Positions 27,201 to 36,535 of a stretch of DNA of 64,000 bases are shown here, in pieces. Every line of letters begins with the position of its first letter. Position 1 is the stretch's first letter. Origin of the DNA: Sandaracinaceae bacterium (GTDB lineage Bacteria > Myxococcota_A > Polyangia > Polyangiales > Sandaracinaceae); assembly GCA_020633195.1 (NCBI GenBank), contig JACKEC010000014.1, forward strand, positions 1,178,001-1,242,000, in the 5' to 3' direction. The notes under the pieces were generated by a model, which was not told where the DNA came from, ran no database searches, and saw only the letters and a program-made list of their open reading frames with translations. Made by a program: the position numbers and the translations under genes.

Positions 27201-27956
27201 TCAGGGCGTGAGGAGCTCGCGCGCCGCGGTGGCGAAGATGTCGGCGAGCTCGCCGTAGAGGCGCTCGCCCTCCGTCGCGCTCGCGTCCGCCGGGTAGCCG
27301 AAGTACGCGCGCGGGCCGCCCGCTTCGAGGAAAGACGTCTTGCCCTCGCGGATCGCCACCGAGAGCGAGCTCGGGTTGGGGGCGAGGCCCGCCGCGAGCT
27401 CGTCGCGCACGAGGAACGGCTCGACCGCGAGCACGAGGCTGGTCTCGTAGGAGCCGGCGTGACAGGCGCCGCTCTTGAACTCCTCGCCGAGCCGCAGCGC
27501 GTGCGGCTTGCGGGTGACGTCCGGGAAGCTCGCGCGCACCCCCTGCTCGTTCGCCGCCGCGACGGCCGCCTTCAGCGCCGCGAGGTTGCCCGGCTCGAGG
27601 TGCGCGTTGCACACCACCACGCCCGCGAAGCCGGCGCGGGCGGCGCCGAGGATCACGTCGCGCGCGAGCGCGGTGGCCGTCTCGAGCGGCAGCGAGATCG
27701 TGCCGCCGAAGTCCGCCGCGAACTCGGTGACCGCGTACGCGAGCGGCGGGAGCACCACGGCGGGCGTGCCCTCGAGATCCAGTCGCCGGGCCGCGCGAAG
27801 CGCCGCCGTCTGAGCGATGATCACGTCGGTGGCGAGCGGCAGGTGCGGGCCGTGCGCCTCCGTCGCGCCCGCGGGTAGGAACGCCACCGCCCCGGCGGCG
27901 GCCGCGGCCGCGGCCTCCTCGTACGTCATCTCGGCGAGCAGCAGGTTCGGCTTCAC
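27201..27956 (-). CDS. Creatininase-family amidohydrolase
   Basis: The protein has 251 residues from GTG 27956. Family metal motifs are visible: PAGATEAHGPHLPLATDV (Glu-x-His-Gly-x-His-Leu-Pro-x-x-x-Asp), VVVCNAHLEPGNL and CHAGSYETSLVL. Members cleave cyclic or linear amides with Zn/Mn, including creatininase, mycofactocin peptidase and FAPy deformylase. The usual NGHGGN is NAHLEPGN here, which places it away from classical creatininases. It lies convergent to the acyl-CoA dehydrogenase pair and divergent from the ligase. Confidence 0.85.
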   Translation of the reverse strand: MKPNLLLAEMTYEEAAAAAAAGAVAFLPAGATEAHGPHLPLATDVIIAQTAALRAARRLDLEGTPAVVLPPLAYAVTEFAADFGGTISLPLETATALARDVILGAARAGFAGVVVCNAHLEPGNLAALKAAVAAANEQGVRASFPDVTRKPHALRLGEEFKSGACHAGSYETSLVLAVEPFLVRDELAAGLAPNPSSLSVAIREGKTSFLEAGGPRAYFGYPADASATEGERLYGELADIFATAARELLTP

Positions 27957-28042
27957 GGGACGCAGCGTACCGAAATCCGGAGCGCGGGGACCATCCCGGG
28001 TGCCGCGACCCGACGAGCCGATCTGATCTACCCTCCCGCCCC

Positions 28043-29599
28043 ATGAGCGAGCCCGGTTCCGCGCCCACCTTCCCCGACCACTTCAACATGGCGGACTACT
28101 TCCTCGACGCCCGCGTGCGCGAGGGCAAGGGCGGCCGCGCCGCCATCCGCGTCGGCGACCGGACCTGGACGTACGCGGAGGTCCAGGCGATGGCGAACCG
28201 CTGCGGGCACGCGCTGAGCGACCGCGGCCTCGACCTCGAGGACCGCGTGCTGCTGCTCCTCTACGACGGCGTCGAGTTCGCGGCGTCGTTCTTCGGGCTC
28301 CTCAAGGCGGGCGGCGTCTTCTGCATGGGCAACCCGCTCTCGACCGAGGAGGACTTCGAGTACCTGCTCGGCTACACGCGCGCCAAGGCGGTCATCGCGG
28401 ACGCGCGCACGCTCGATCGGCTCGCCCCCGCGCTCGCGGCGCACCCGCGCTGCCGCGCGCGCTTCGTGGTCGGCGAGGTGGACGCGCTCCCCGAGGGCTT
28501 CGAGCGCTTCGAGGACGCGCTCGCCGGCGCGTCCGACGCGACCGCCAACGCGGACACCCACGCCGACGACGTCGCGGGGTGGCTCTTCACGAGCGGCACC
28601 ACCGGCAAGCCCAAGGGCGCGGTGCACTTCCACAAGCACTTCCCCTACAGCACCGAGCGGTACGCGAAGCAGGTCCTCGGCCTGAACGAGGACGACGTCT
28701 TCGTCGCGGTCTCGCGCCTCTTCTTCGGCTACGCCACGGGCACCAACCTGATGTTCCCGTTCGCCGTCGGCGGCTGCGCGGTGCTCTTCCCCGACAAGCC
28801 CACCCCGGAGCGCATCTTCGAGCACGTGGAGGCGCACGGCGTGACCGTGCTGACGAACGTGCCCGCGATGATCCGCCAGATGGTCGACGCCGACGATCCG
28901 CCGGCGATGCGCTCGCTCCGGATGTGCTTGAGCGCGGGCGAGGCGCTGCCGCCGTCGCTCTACGCGCGGTGGCAGGAGCGCTGGGGGCACTGCGAGATCC
29001 TCGACGGCATCGGCAGCGCCGAGATGTTCCACATCTACATCACCAACTACCCGGGCGACGTGGTGCCCGGCTCGCTCGGCAAGCTCGTCCCGGGCTACGA
29101 CGCACGCGTGGTCGGCGCCGAGGGGCAGGACGTCGGCGACGGCGACATCGGCCGGCTCTGGATCCGTGGAGCGAGCAAGGCGCTCTGCTACTGGCGCGAC
29201 GAGGCGAAGAGCGACGAGGTCTTCCACGGCCCGTGGACCGTGAGCGCCGACCTCTTCCGCCGCGAGGGCGACTACTTCTTCTACGCGGGCCGCGGCGACG
29301 ACCTGCTGAAGGTGCGCGGCATGTTCGTCAGCCCGCTCGAGATCGAGGACTGCCTCTGCACGCACCCCGCCGTCCGCGAGGCGGCGATCGTGGGCGTCGA
29401 CGACGGCACGGGGCTCACCGTGCCCAAGGCGTTCGTGGCGCTCCGCGAGGGGCACGAGGCGAGCGACGCGCTGGTCCTCGAGCTGCAGACCCACGCGAAG
29501 GAGAAGCTCGCCCGCTACAAGTTCCCCCACCACGTCGCGTTCGTGGACGCGCTGCCGCGCAACGACCGCGGCAAGGTGGTGAAGCGCCTCCTGGAGTGA
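28043..29599 (+). CDS. Benzoate-CoA ligase family enzyme
   Basis: The protein has 518 residues. The AMP-binding P-loop is LFTSGTTGKPKGAVH, followed by a LSAGEALPPSLYARW segment and the hinge YAGRGDDLLKVRG; the catalytic Lys lies in PRNDRGKVVKR near the C-terminus. The N-terminus FNMADYFLDARVREGKGGRA and the SAGEALP motif are typical of the benzoate-CoA ligase group, which activates benzoate, aminobenzoates or related aromatic acids with ATP and CoA. The exact acid cannot be read. It stands upstream of no obvious partner on its strand; related CoA genes lie at 24.9-27.2 and 37-41.9 kb. Confidence 0.9.
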   Translation: MSEPGSAPTFPDHFNMADYFLDARVREGKGGRAAIRVGDRTWTYAEVQAMANRCGHALSDRGLDLEDRVLLLLYDGVEFAASFFGLLKAGGVFCMGNPLSTEEDFEYLLGYTRAKAVIADARTLDRLAPALAAHPRCRARFVVGEVDALPEGFERFEDALAGASDATANADTHADDVAGWLFTSGTTGKPKGAVHFHKHFPYSTERYAKQVLGLNEDDVFVAVSRLFFGYATGTNLMFPFAVGGCAVLFPDKPTPERIFEHVEAHGVTVLTNVPAMIRQMVDADDPPAMRSLRMCLSAGEALPPSLYARWQERWGHCEILDGIGSAEMFHIYITNYPGDVVPGSLGKLVPGYDARVVGAEGQDVGDGDIGRLWIRGASKALCYWRDEAKSDEVFHGPWTVSADLFRREGDYFFYAGRGDDLLKVRGMFVSPLEIEDCLCTHPAVREAAIVGVDDGTGLTVPKAFVALREGHEASDALVLELQTHAKEKLARYKFPHHVAFVDALPRNDRGKVVKRLLE

Positions 29600-29600
29600 G

Positions 29601-31643
29601 CTACTGCGCGAGGATCGTGTAGGTGTTCGCGGCGCCGGAGTAGCCGTAGACGCGCACGAAGAACGGGCCCGTCGCGGTGACCGTCTCCTCGTTCTGCACG
29701 CTCGTGCTCGAGGTGATCACGGTGCCGTCGGCGCGGACCGCCTCGAGGTCGAGGTCGCCGTCGGCGGTCGCGAAGTCGATGCGGACGGTGACCTGGCCGG
29801 TCGCGTCGACGCGGTACCAGTCCTCGTCGCCCGAGCAGATCTCGGCGGTGCGCGCGGAGGCGAGGCCGAGGCGGGTGGCGCTCGCGAGGCTGCCCGCGCC
29901 GGTCGCGTCGCAGCCCGCGCCGGTCGCCGGCGGGGTCGTCGGGGTGGTGGGCTCACCGAGCGAGCACCAGTCGCTGCCCGCGCGGGCGGCGTCCACGAGG
30001 TCCTCGGGCACGTCGCGCTGCGCGCAGGCCTCGTCCTCGGTCCAGGCGCGCCACTCGACGCCCATCGTCGCCGCGTGCGCGGCCCAGCGGGCGTAGCCGT
30101 CGGCCTCGGCGCGGAACACGGTCGGCGCGGCGCACATGCTCGCGGCCTCGGCGGCCTCCTGCTCCTGGTTCGCGTAGTCCATGATCACCGCGTGCATGCC
30201 CGCCGTCGTGCGGTTCCAGCAGCAGGTGCGGGACTGCTCGTAGACGAGCGCCGAGAAGACGTAGTCCTCGAGGGTGCGGTGGTTCGCGTCGACGAGGCCG
30301 CGGTCGCCGTAGAGCTCGTAGAGGTCCTCGAACGCGTCCTCGCGACGGCCGCGCGCCGCGCAGCTCGCGGGGTACATCCGCAGGTGCTCGCGGGCCGCCT
30401 CGATGGCCGCGACGGCGACGGCGAGGCGCTCCTCGGTGCTCAGCGTGCGGAGGATCTGGTCGAAGCGCTCGACGCGGGCGGCGACGGCCTCGAGGTCCTG
30501 GTCGTTGATGTAGGCCTCGCGGTCCGCGGCCGAGACCTCGTTGCGCCAGCGGCCGCTCGAGAGCACCGCGGTGCGCCAGCGGCGGACGCCGCCGCCGAGG
30601 CTCGCGTAGGCGTCGCCCTCGTAGGACTCGCCGGGGCCGCCGGAGTCCTCGGTGGTGAAGCGACGGCGGGCCGTGTTGGGCTCCTCCCAGACCGGCTCGC
30701 GGCGCGGCATCGAGCCGCTCGCGATGGTGACCTCGATGGCGTCCGCGGCGTGACGCTCGACGCGGAAGATGGGCATCACGTGGCCGATGCCGCGCTTCTG
30801 CCAGCGGTGGATGAGGAGGTCGCCCGCCTCGGTCGCCTCGGGCTGGATGTGGAACATGTTGGCGCCGTCGGCGAGGTTGGCGCTGCCGAAGTAGAGGAGC
30901 AGCAGGCGCATGAAGTAGCCGACGCGCTTGTTCAGGAAGAGCTCGTCGAAGTACGCGCCTGCGCCGCGGACGTCGTCACCCTCGGAGAGGAAGTCGATCG
31001 CGTCGTCGTCGCCGAGCCGCATGCCGCGGAGCCGCGCGTCGCTCGGCCAGGGCTGGCCCGCGGTCCACGACGCCTCGTAGTCGCGGTAGCTGGTGCGGAA
31101 GCTGGGGAAGTTCGCGACCCGCGCGCCGGCGCCGTTGATGAAGCCGAAGTGGCCTGCGTAGAAGGTCTGGCGGCCCTGGGCGTCCCAGCCCGAGAGGAAG
31201 AACGGCAGGTGGTGCCAGCTCGCGAAGGTCGCGCGGAGGAGCAGCGCGACCTCGGCGCACTCGAGGGTCGGCGCGTGGAAGCGGCGGTCGCCGTAGGGCG
31301 TCGGCATCACGAACGTCTGGCCGCTGCCGTGGTGGCGCGCCTCGGTCGTCATGCTCGCGATCCAGCGGTCGTACTTCTGCTCGTAGTCGAGGCCGCTGTT
31401 CGCCTCCCAGGCGAGGCCCGCCTCGGGCGTCACGTCACCCCACGCGTGCCGAACCGCCCACACCTCGGTGGTCCCGCCGGCGCCCACGCGGGGGCCGTTC
31501 GCGGCGGTCCCATCGAACTTCCCCTCGTCCGGGGTCGCCTCGAAGGGGCCGTCCACGCCGGTCTCCTCGATCGCGTCCGCGAGCGGGTTGTTGGCGCAGC
31601 CGAGGGTCAACAGAGCGACGACGGAGGCGATGTGGCGGTTCAT
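29601..31643 (-). CDS. Large lipoprotein with C-terminal PPC-type domain
   Basis: The protein has 680 residues. I chose ATG 31643, which gives signal MNRHIASVVALLTLGCANN with lipobox TLGC; two upstream ATG codons only lengthen the n-region. The central part contains LECAEVALLLRATFASWHHL with a conserved-looking Cys, and GDLLIHRWQKRGIGHVMPIF with His, a layout that recalls NlpC/transglutaminase-like cysteine peptidases; this is a guess. The last 85 residues (DEDWYRVDATGQVTVRIDFA, then FFVRVYGYSGAANTYTI) form a bacterial pre-peptidase C-terminal (PPC) domain often found on secreted proteases. Stop-to-stop it is convergent with the ligase. Confidence 0.7.
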   Translation of the reverse strand: MNRHIASVVALLTLGCANNPLADAIEETGVDGPFEATPDEGKFDGTAANGPRVGAGGTTEVWAVRHAWGDVTPEAGLAWEANSGLDYEQKYDRWIASMTTEARHHGSGQTFVMPTPYGDRRFHAPTLECAEVALLLRATFASWHHLPFFLSGWDAQGRQTFYAGHFGFINGAGARVANFPSFRTSYRDYEASWTAGQPWPSDARLRGMRLGDDDAIDFLSEGDDVRGAGAYFDELFLNKRVGYFMRLLLLYFGSANLADGANMFHIQPEATEAGDLLIHRWQKRGIGHVMPIFRVERHAADAIEVTIASGSMPRREPVWEEPNTARRRFTTEDSGGPGESYEGDAYASLGGGVRRWRTAVLSSGRWRNEVSAADREAYINDQDLEAVAARVERFDQILRTLSTEERLAVAVAAIEAAREHLRMYPASCAARGRREDAFEDLYELYGDRGLVDANHRTLEDYVFSALVYEQSRTCCWNRTTAGMHAVIMDYANQEQEAAEAASMCAAPTVFRAEADGYARWAAHAATMGVEWRAWTEDEACAQRDVPEDLVDAARAGSDWCSLGEPTTPTTPPATGAGCDATGAGSLASATRLGLASARTAEICSGDEDWYRVDATGQVTVRIDFATADGDLDLEAVRADGTVITSSTSVQNEETVTATGPFFVRVYGYSGAANTYTILAQ

Positions 31644-31811
31644 GCGGTGGAGCATTGCGAGCGCCATGCCGAAACCCGCATCAATGATTCCAATGGTTTA
31701 CGGCGCTGATAGGTGGCGCCTGAGGGCGCCACTGGAAGGGCCAGCGACCGGCCGGAGTTGTGACCAGGTACTTGCCGCGGCGCCCCGAGGGCGCGAAACC
31801 TGAGGAGTCTG

Positions 31812-32978
31812 ATGGGCCAGCACCGACCGCAGCGAAACGAGCGGAGCGAGATCGACGACTGGATGCGGGTCGTCGACCGCCTCCCCTTCGTCGGATCCGT
31901 GAAGCGAGAGGTGACCGGGCTGCGACGCCTCCTCTACGACCGACGCGCCCCGCGGCTCGCCGTCGTGGGCGCCGCCGGGAGCGGCCGCACGGCCCTCGCC
32001 AACGGCCTGCTCAACGCCGCCACGTTCGGCCCCGACGGCGCCGCGCCGCCGCCCGCTCCGGGCGCGTGGGTCCGGATCGACGCCGACGGTCGCCGCCTCG
32101 ACTGGATCGAGCTCCCCGCCGACGAGGGCACCGGCGCGCTCGTGGAGATGGCGCGGCGCGCGTTCGACGAGACCCCGCCCGACCTCCTCGTGGGCGTGCT
32201 CGAAGCGGGCGCCCCGACGCGCGACGCCACACGCCTGCAGGACGGCTTGCGGGCCCTCCGCGAGACGCTCAGCTCGGCCTACGACAGCAAGCCCGGCGTC
32301 CTGATCGTCCTGAGCAAGGTCGACACCCTCCCCCCGCCTGGTGAGCGCGCCGACTCCGAGCCGAAGCGCCGCGCGATGGACCTCGCCATCGGCGCGGTCC
32401 GCGACGCGACGAGCGGGCTCGGCCTCGACGAGAAGGCGTACGTCCCGGTCTGCGCGCGGCCCTACGCGGGCGAGGCGTACGACCCGCGCTACAACCTCGA
32501 CGGGCTCGGCGAGGCGATCATCAACAAGCTCCCCGACGAGGGGCGGCTCGAGGCGGTGCGCGGCTTCGAGGTCGGCCGCGAGGCGCGCCGCGAGGTCGCG
32601 CGGACCGTCGTGAACAGCTGCTCGGCGATCGCGCTCACGGTCGGGCTCGCCCCGATCCCGTTCGCCGACGCGTTCGTGCTCTTGCCCCTGCAGGCGGCGA
32701 TGGTCACCGGCATCGCGTACGTGTCCGGGCGTGGCTGGGACAAGAAGGCCGCGGCCGAGTGGATCGCGTCGGTCGGCGCCGTCGGCTCGGCGGGCATCGG
32801 GCTGCGCTGGGGCGCCCAACAGCTCGTGAAGCTGGTGCCGGGCGCGGGCAGCCTCGTCGGCGCGAGCGTCGCCGGAGCCGGGACCATGGCCATCGGCCGG
32901 AGCGCGATCGCGTACTTCATCGACGGCCCGGGCAGCACGCAGAAGCGGCCCGAGCTGCGCGCCGACAACCCGGCTTGA
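31812..32978 (+). CDS. GTPase-like protein with DUF697-type membrane region
   Basis: The protein has 388 residues with a GAGGAG ribosome site before ATG 31812. The P-loop reads GAAGSGRT, with Arg where Lys is usual, and VLSKVD serves as the G4 motif. The C-terminal 150 residues contain hydrophobic helices (AIALTVGLAPIPFADAFVLL and VGSAGIGLRWGAQQLVKLVP) as in DUF697/YcjF-type proteins, which insert into the inner membrane. The role is unknown; related proteins are linked to envelope stress. Loss of the P-loop Lys makes normal GTP hydrolysis doubtful. Confidence 0.75.
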   Translation: MGQHRPQRNERSEIDDWMRVVDRLPFVGSVKREVTGLRRLLYDRRAPRLAVVGAAGSGRTALANGLLNAATFGPDGAAPPPAPGAWVRIDADGRRLDWIELPADEGTGALVEMARRAFDETPPDLLVGVLEAGAPTRDATRLQDGLRALRETLSSAYDSKPGVLIVLSKVDTLPPPGERADSEPKRRAMDLAIGAVRDATSGLGLDEKAYVPVCARPYAGEAYDPRYNLDGLGEAIINKLPDEGRLEAVRGFEVGREARREVARTVVNSCSAIALTVGLAPIPFADAFVLLPLQAAMVTGIAYVSGRGWDKKAAAEWIASVGAVGSAGIGLRWGAQQLVKLVPGAGSLVGASVAGAGTMAIGRSAIAYFIDGPGSTQKRPELRADNPA

Positions 32979-32981
32979 GCG

Positions 32982-33548
32982 CTACGGCGTCGGGAGGCCC
33001 GACACGCAGCGCATCTGGATCTCCATGAGGTCCATGCCGACCCCCGCGAGCAAGCACCCGCGGCACGCGTCGGAGACGCCGAAGACCTCGCGCCAGCAGC
33101 GCGAGAGGATGCACGTCGCGAGCTCCGCGGGGTCCGGCAGGCTCGCGTCGGGCAGGCTGAACGACGCGTCGGGCAGGCCCGCCTCGAGGTCGAAGCCGCC
33201 ATCGGGCAGGCCGGGGAGGCTCGCGTCGGGCAGCGACACGCATGCCATCCGCGCGCACTCGAAGATCGGCGCGATCTCGTCGAGGGTGCAAGCGACCATG
33301 ATGCCGCCGTCGGTCATCGGGCGGGGCGGCCCGGCGTCGAAGCCCGCGTCGGTCGCGGGCACGCCGGCGTCTTCGCCCGCGTCGTGACCCGCGTCGAGCG
33401 TCATAGAGGCGGCGTCCATCCCCACGCCCGCGTCGAGGCCGCCGCCCGCGTCGACGAGCAGGGGCCCCGCGTCCGCGCCGCTGCCGACATCGCCACCGCA
33501 CGCCGCTAGCCACAGCGCGCAGCCGACCGCCCACGTCGTCACCTTCAT
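32982..33548 (-). CDS. Asp-Ala-Gly-rich lipoprotein
   Basis: The protein has 188 residues. Signal MKVTTWAVGCALWLAACGG has lipobox LAAC. The mature N-terminus is a DAG-rich linker (about residues 25-80), then a Cys-containing helical region with repeated LPDAS units (residues about 103-143) and six cysteines in total (CTLDEIAPIFECARMAC, CILSRCW, CRGC). It is probably an exported lipoprotein with disulfides. Function unknown; convergent with the GTPase-like gene. Confidence 0.6.
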   Translation of the reverse strand: MKVTTWAVGCALWLAACGGDVGSGADAGPLLVDAGGGLDAGVGMDAASMTLDAGHDAGEDAGVPATDAGFDAGPPRPMTDGGIMVACTLDEIAPIFECARMACVSLPDASLPGLPDGGFDLEAGLPDASFSLPDASLPDPAELATCILSRCWREVFGVSDACRGCLLAGVGMDLMEIQMRCVSGLPTP

Positions 33549-33617
33549 GCGCTCGAGGGTATCAGCGCCCCCCGGCGTCTCGCAGGTCGCGGGCCACTCT
33601 CAGTGGACTTACCGGTC

Positions 33618-34061
33618 ATGGCTCACAGGGGCTTGCCGTCCAACCTCACGGGCGGGATGGTGTGCTTCGTGGCGGTCCTCCACGAGAGCCCCTGGTACCG
33701 ACTCGAGCGCGTGGCGCCCGGGGCCCTCTCGCTCCTCCGGACCTCGACGCCGTGGGACTCGCTCGGGGAGCTCGGCGCGGCCCACGAGCCGCTGCTCGCC
33801 GCCCTCGACGCGCAGCGCGCAGCCCGCCTCCTGATCGACCTGCGCGCGGCGCCGTCCCGCAACGACCCCGAGTTCGAGGAGCGCTTCGAGCGCTACCGCG
33901 CGCGGCTGACCGCGGGCGGGGCGCAAACCGGCTTGCTCTTGCGCACCCGCGTCGGCGCCCTCCAGGTCCAGCGGCTCGCCCGGAACGACGGCGTCGACCT
34001 GCGCGTGTTCCACGAAGAGGATACGGCGCGCACCTGGCTGGAGGGCGACGCGCCGAGCTGA
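33618..34061 (+). CDS. STAS/SpoIIAA-like protein
   Basis: The protein has 147 residues from ATG 33618; GTG 33603 and ATG 33657 are other possible starts, and none has a strong ribosome site. The pattern ESPWYRLERVAPGALSLLRT, then ARLLIDLRAAPSRNDPEFEE and LLLRTRVGALQVQRLAR, ending FHEEDTARTWL, fits the alternating beta-alpha STAS/SpoIIAA-like fold commonly found as single-domain proteins in this phylum. A phosphorylatable Ser equivalent is not obvious (RAAPSRN is the candidate). The partner is unknown. Confidence 0.55.
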   Translation: MAHRGLPSNLTGGMVCFVAVLHESPWYRLERVAPGALSLLRTSTPWDSLGELGAAHEPLLAALDAQRAARLLIDLRAAPSRNDPEFEERFERYRARLTAGGAQTGLLLRTRVGALQVQRLARNDGVDLRVFHEEDTARTWLEGDAPS

Positions 34062-34073
34062 CGAGGAGTCCCT

Positions 34074-35318
34074 TCAGAGCGCCGCGTCGGGAACGCCGGC
34101 GTCGAGGTTCACGCCCGCCTCGTCGAGCGCGACGCCCGCGTCCTCGAGCTCGGGGCACGGGATCCAGGCGGGGACGTCGACCCCGCCGTCGGGCCAGCCG
34201 CCCTCGGGCCAGCCCGCCTCGGGCCACACGACGAGGGGCCACCCCGCCTCCGGCGGCCCGCCCTCCGGCCAGCCGCCGTCGGGGATCCGCGTGGTCGGCC
34301 ACTCGCCGATGGGGACGCACGGCTCGACCCCTCCGTCGAGCACCCCGGCGCGGATCCCCTCCTCGATGACGAGGCCCATCTCCTCGGCGAGCCAGACGTG
34401 CAGCTGGTCGTTCATGGCCTCCGTCATCTCGTGGCCGACCCCGTCGAAGATCTCGAGCTCGGCGTCGAAGCCGCGCTCGCGCAGCGTCTCGTAGAGCTCG
34501 ACGGTGGGCGTGGGCTCGATGATCGCGTCCGCCGAGCCGTGCATCCCGCGAATGCGGGGGTAGACGAGGTCGTCGCGTCGGTACGGGGGGACGAGCGCGG
34601 GGGGCAGCCACGCGGAGAGCGGGAACGCCGCCTGGACGACGTCCGAGTGGTGGGTCGCGAGGGTGAACGTGAGCAAGCCGCCTTGCGAGAAGCCGACCAC
34701 CATCACGCGGCCGACCGTCGGCAGGGACTGCGACAGATCGCGCAGCATCGTCGCGAGCTGGGCCGCCCTCGAGAGGAGCGACGTGGTCAGGCGATCGACG
34801 AGGTTCTGGCCGACCCGCACGGGCAGCCATTCGAACCCGTTGCCCAGAGGATCGGGCGCCTGCGGGACGATGACGCGGATCGGGCCGCCGAGGCCCCAGA
34901 ACGGTCCGCCCGGGATGCGGGCGCGATCGCCGCGGCCGTGGATGAGCACCGCCATCGGCATCGGGTCCTCGAAGTGGGCATCCTCCCCGATCACCGCCTC
35001 GATGTAGTAGAGGTCCTCCGCGTACCCGGTGCGGACCATCAGGCCCGGGATGTCCCCCTCGTGCGGCCCCGCGTCGTAGTCCGACAGCATCCCCGCGGCG
35101 CCGATCCGGCGCGCGGCGGCGGTCGTGGCGAGCTCGGCCTCGAGATCCGCGTTCGCCTCCGGCGGCCACGCCGGCCACTCGTCGGCGCCGGCTTCGAAGA
35201 GGGGCTCGATGTGGGGGTGGCCGTCGTCGCGGAGCGCGAACCACACGAGGCCGCCCGTGGTGACCGCGACGGTCGCCACGACGATGACCCCAACCCTGCG
35301 TTTGATCGCCGCGTCCAC
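34074..35318 (-). CDS. Exported alpha/beta hydrolase (carboxylesterase/phospholipase-like)
   Basis: The protein has 414 residues from GTG 35318, with an N-terminal membrane helix (VGVIVVATVAVTTGGLVWFA) that acts as signal or anchor. The nucleophile elbow is VVGFSQGGLLTF, the acid lies in RGMHGSADAIIEP and the His in DGVGHEMTEAM, giving a complete Ser-Asp-His triad in the order of dienelactone hydrolase/carboxylesterase-2 relatives. The HGRGDRARIPGG segment forms the oxyanion side. The C-terminal 85 residues are a Gly-Trp-Pro-rich repeat tail with two cysteines of unknown role. Confidence 0.82.
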   Translation of the reverse strand: MDAAIKRRVGVIVVATVAVTTGGLVWFALRDDGHPHIEPLFEAGADEWPAWPPEANADLEAELATTAAARRIGAAGMLSDYDAGPHEGDIPGLMVRTGYAEDLYYIEAVIGEDAHFEDPMPMAVLIHGRGDRARIPGGPFWGLGGPIRVIVPQAPDPLGNGFEWLPVRVGQNLVDRLTTSLLSRAAQLATMLRDLSQSLPTVGRVMVVGFSQGGLLTFTLATHHSDVVQAAFPLSAWLPPALVPPYRRDDLVYPRIRGMHGSADAIIEPTPTVELYETLRERGFDAELEIFDGVGHEMTEAMNDQLHVWLAEEMGLVIEEGIRAGVLDGGVEPCVPIGEWPTTRIPDGGWPEGGPPEAGWPLVVWPEAGWPEGGWPDGGVDVPAWIPCPELEDAGVALDEAGVNLDAGVPDAAL

Positions 35319-35333
35319 GCGGCGACGAGCTTA

Positions 35334-36332
35334 TCAGTCCGGGTAGCCGACCATGCGCTCGGCCTCGGGGTCCCACAGCTTCTGCTCGAAGCAGAGCGCG
35401 ACGTCCTCGGGCCACAGCGTGGTCTTGCGGGGGTTCTGGAGCTCGGGGATCGCCGCCATCGCCTCGGGCAGCCGGTAGAACGGGATCCCGGGGTTGAGGT
35501 GGTGCACGTGGTGGTAGCCGATGTTGCCGGTGAGCCACCGGAGGACGCGCCCGGTCTCCATGTAGCTCGACGACTCGAGCGCGGCGCGCGTGTACTCCCA
35601 CTTGTCGCGCGGCTGCACGTGCATCTCGGGGAAGTTGTGTTGCGCGTAGAACAGGTACCCGCCGGCCGCGGTGGCGACGGCGAGGGGCAGGAAGAGGACG
35701 AAGAACATCGTCCAGAAGCCGAAGCCCCACCAGAGCAGCGCCACGAGCGCGAAGTTCACCGCGATGGCGAGCGCCGAGTCCCAGTTCTTGCGGGGGTTCC
35801 GCATGAAGGAGCTCAGGCACATCCCGTAGAGGAAGAGGGTGAAGTAGCCGAACAGGATCGTGAGCGGGTGACGGATGACGCGGTACATGAGCCGCTCGCT
35901 GTCCGTCATCTTCTCCCACATGTCGGTCGTCACCATCAGGTAGCTGCCGACGTGAGACCCGACGATCTTCGCGGTGTGCGCGTGGTGGTAGTTGTGGGTC
36001 TGCCGCCAGGTGTTCGGCGGGGTCAGCACCAGCACCCCGTAGGTGTGCATGATCCACTTGCCGACGGTGCTCCCGCGCAAGATCGCGAGGTGCATGAAGT
36101 CGTGGTAGAGGATGAACGCCCGCACGATCACGAGGCCCTGGAAGATCGCGAGCGGCACGCGGACCCACGGGCTCTCGATGAGGAAGAGCCCCACGGCGCA
36201 GGCGACGATCACCCCGAACGTCTCGACGACGTGGAGCCAGCTCCGAAGGCGGTTCTCCTTCTGGTAGGGCTTGGTCGCGGCGATCAGCTCACGACCGAAT
36301 CGGGGTTCGACGGCTTCGACGGGTTCACTCAT
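35334..36332 (-). CDS. Fatty acid desaturase
   Basis: The protein has 332 residues with four to five membrane helices. The three His boxes are HDFMH, HNYHHAH and HHVHH, in the order of membrane di-iron desaturases/hydroxylases. The pattern WRQTHNYHHAHTAKI is typical of bacterial acyl-lipid desaturases that introduce a double bond into membrane lipid acyl chains, using electrons from ferredoxin or cytochrome b5-like donors. The donor is not encoded here. ATG 36332 starts MSEPVEAVEPRFGREL. Confidence 0.9.
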   Translation of the reverse strand: MSEPVEAVEPRFGRELIAATKPYQKENRLRSWLHVVETFGVIVACAVGLFLIESPWVRVPLAIFQGLVIVRAFILYHDFMHLAILRGSTVGKWIMHTYGVLVLTPPNTWRQTHNYHHAHTAKIVGSHVGSYLMVTTDMWEKMTDSERLMYRVIRHPLTILFGYFTLFLYGMCLSSFMRNPRKNWDSALAIAVNFALVALLWWGFGFWTMFFVLFLPLAVATAAGGYLFYAQHNFPEMHVQPRDKWEYTRAALESSSYMETGRVLRWLTGNIGYHHVHHLNPGIPFYRLPEAMAAIPELQNPRKTTLWPEDVALCFEQKLWDPEAERMVGYPD

Positions 36333-36535
36333 CAGGGCCAGCTCCGCGCAGTAGGCTTCTCACCGCGTAGCTCGTTGCGCACTTCGCACTCGGGCACCGA
36401 AGCGCCACGAGGCGCGATTTCGGCGAGGTCCGATTAGCACATCGGGACGAAGAGGCATCCGGACGAGGCATCGCTCGTGAGCGAGTGCACGGGTCGGGCC
36501 AGCCCAGAAGTTTCGGGCCACTCGGCCAGAAATCG

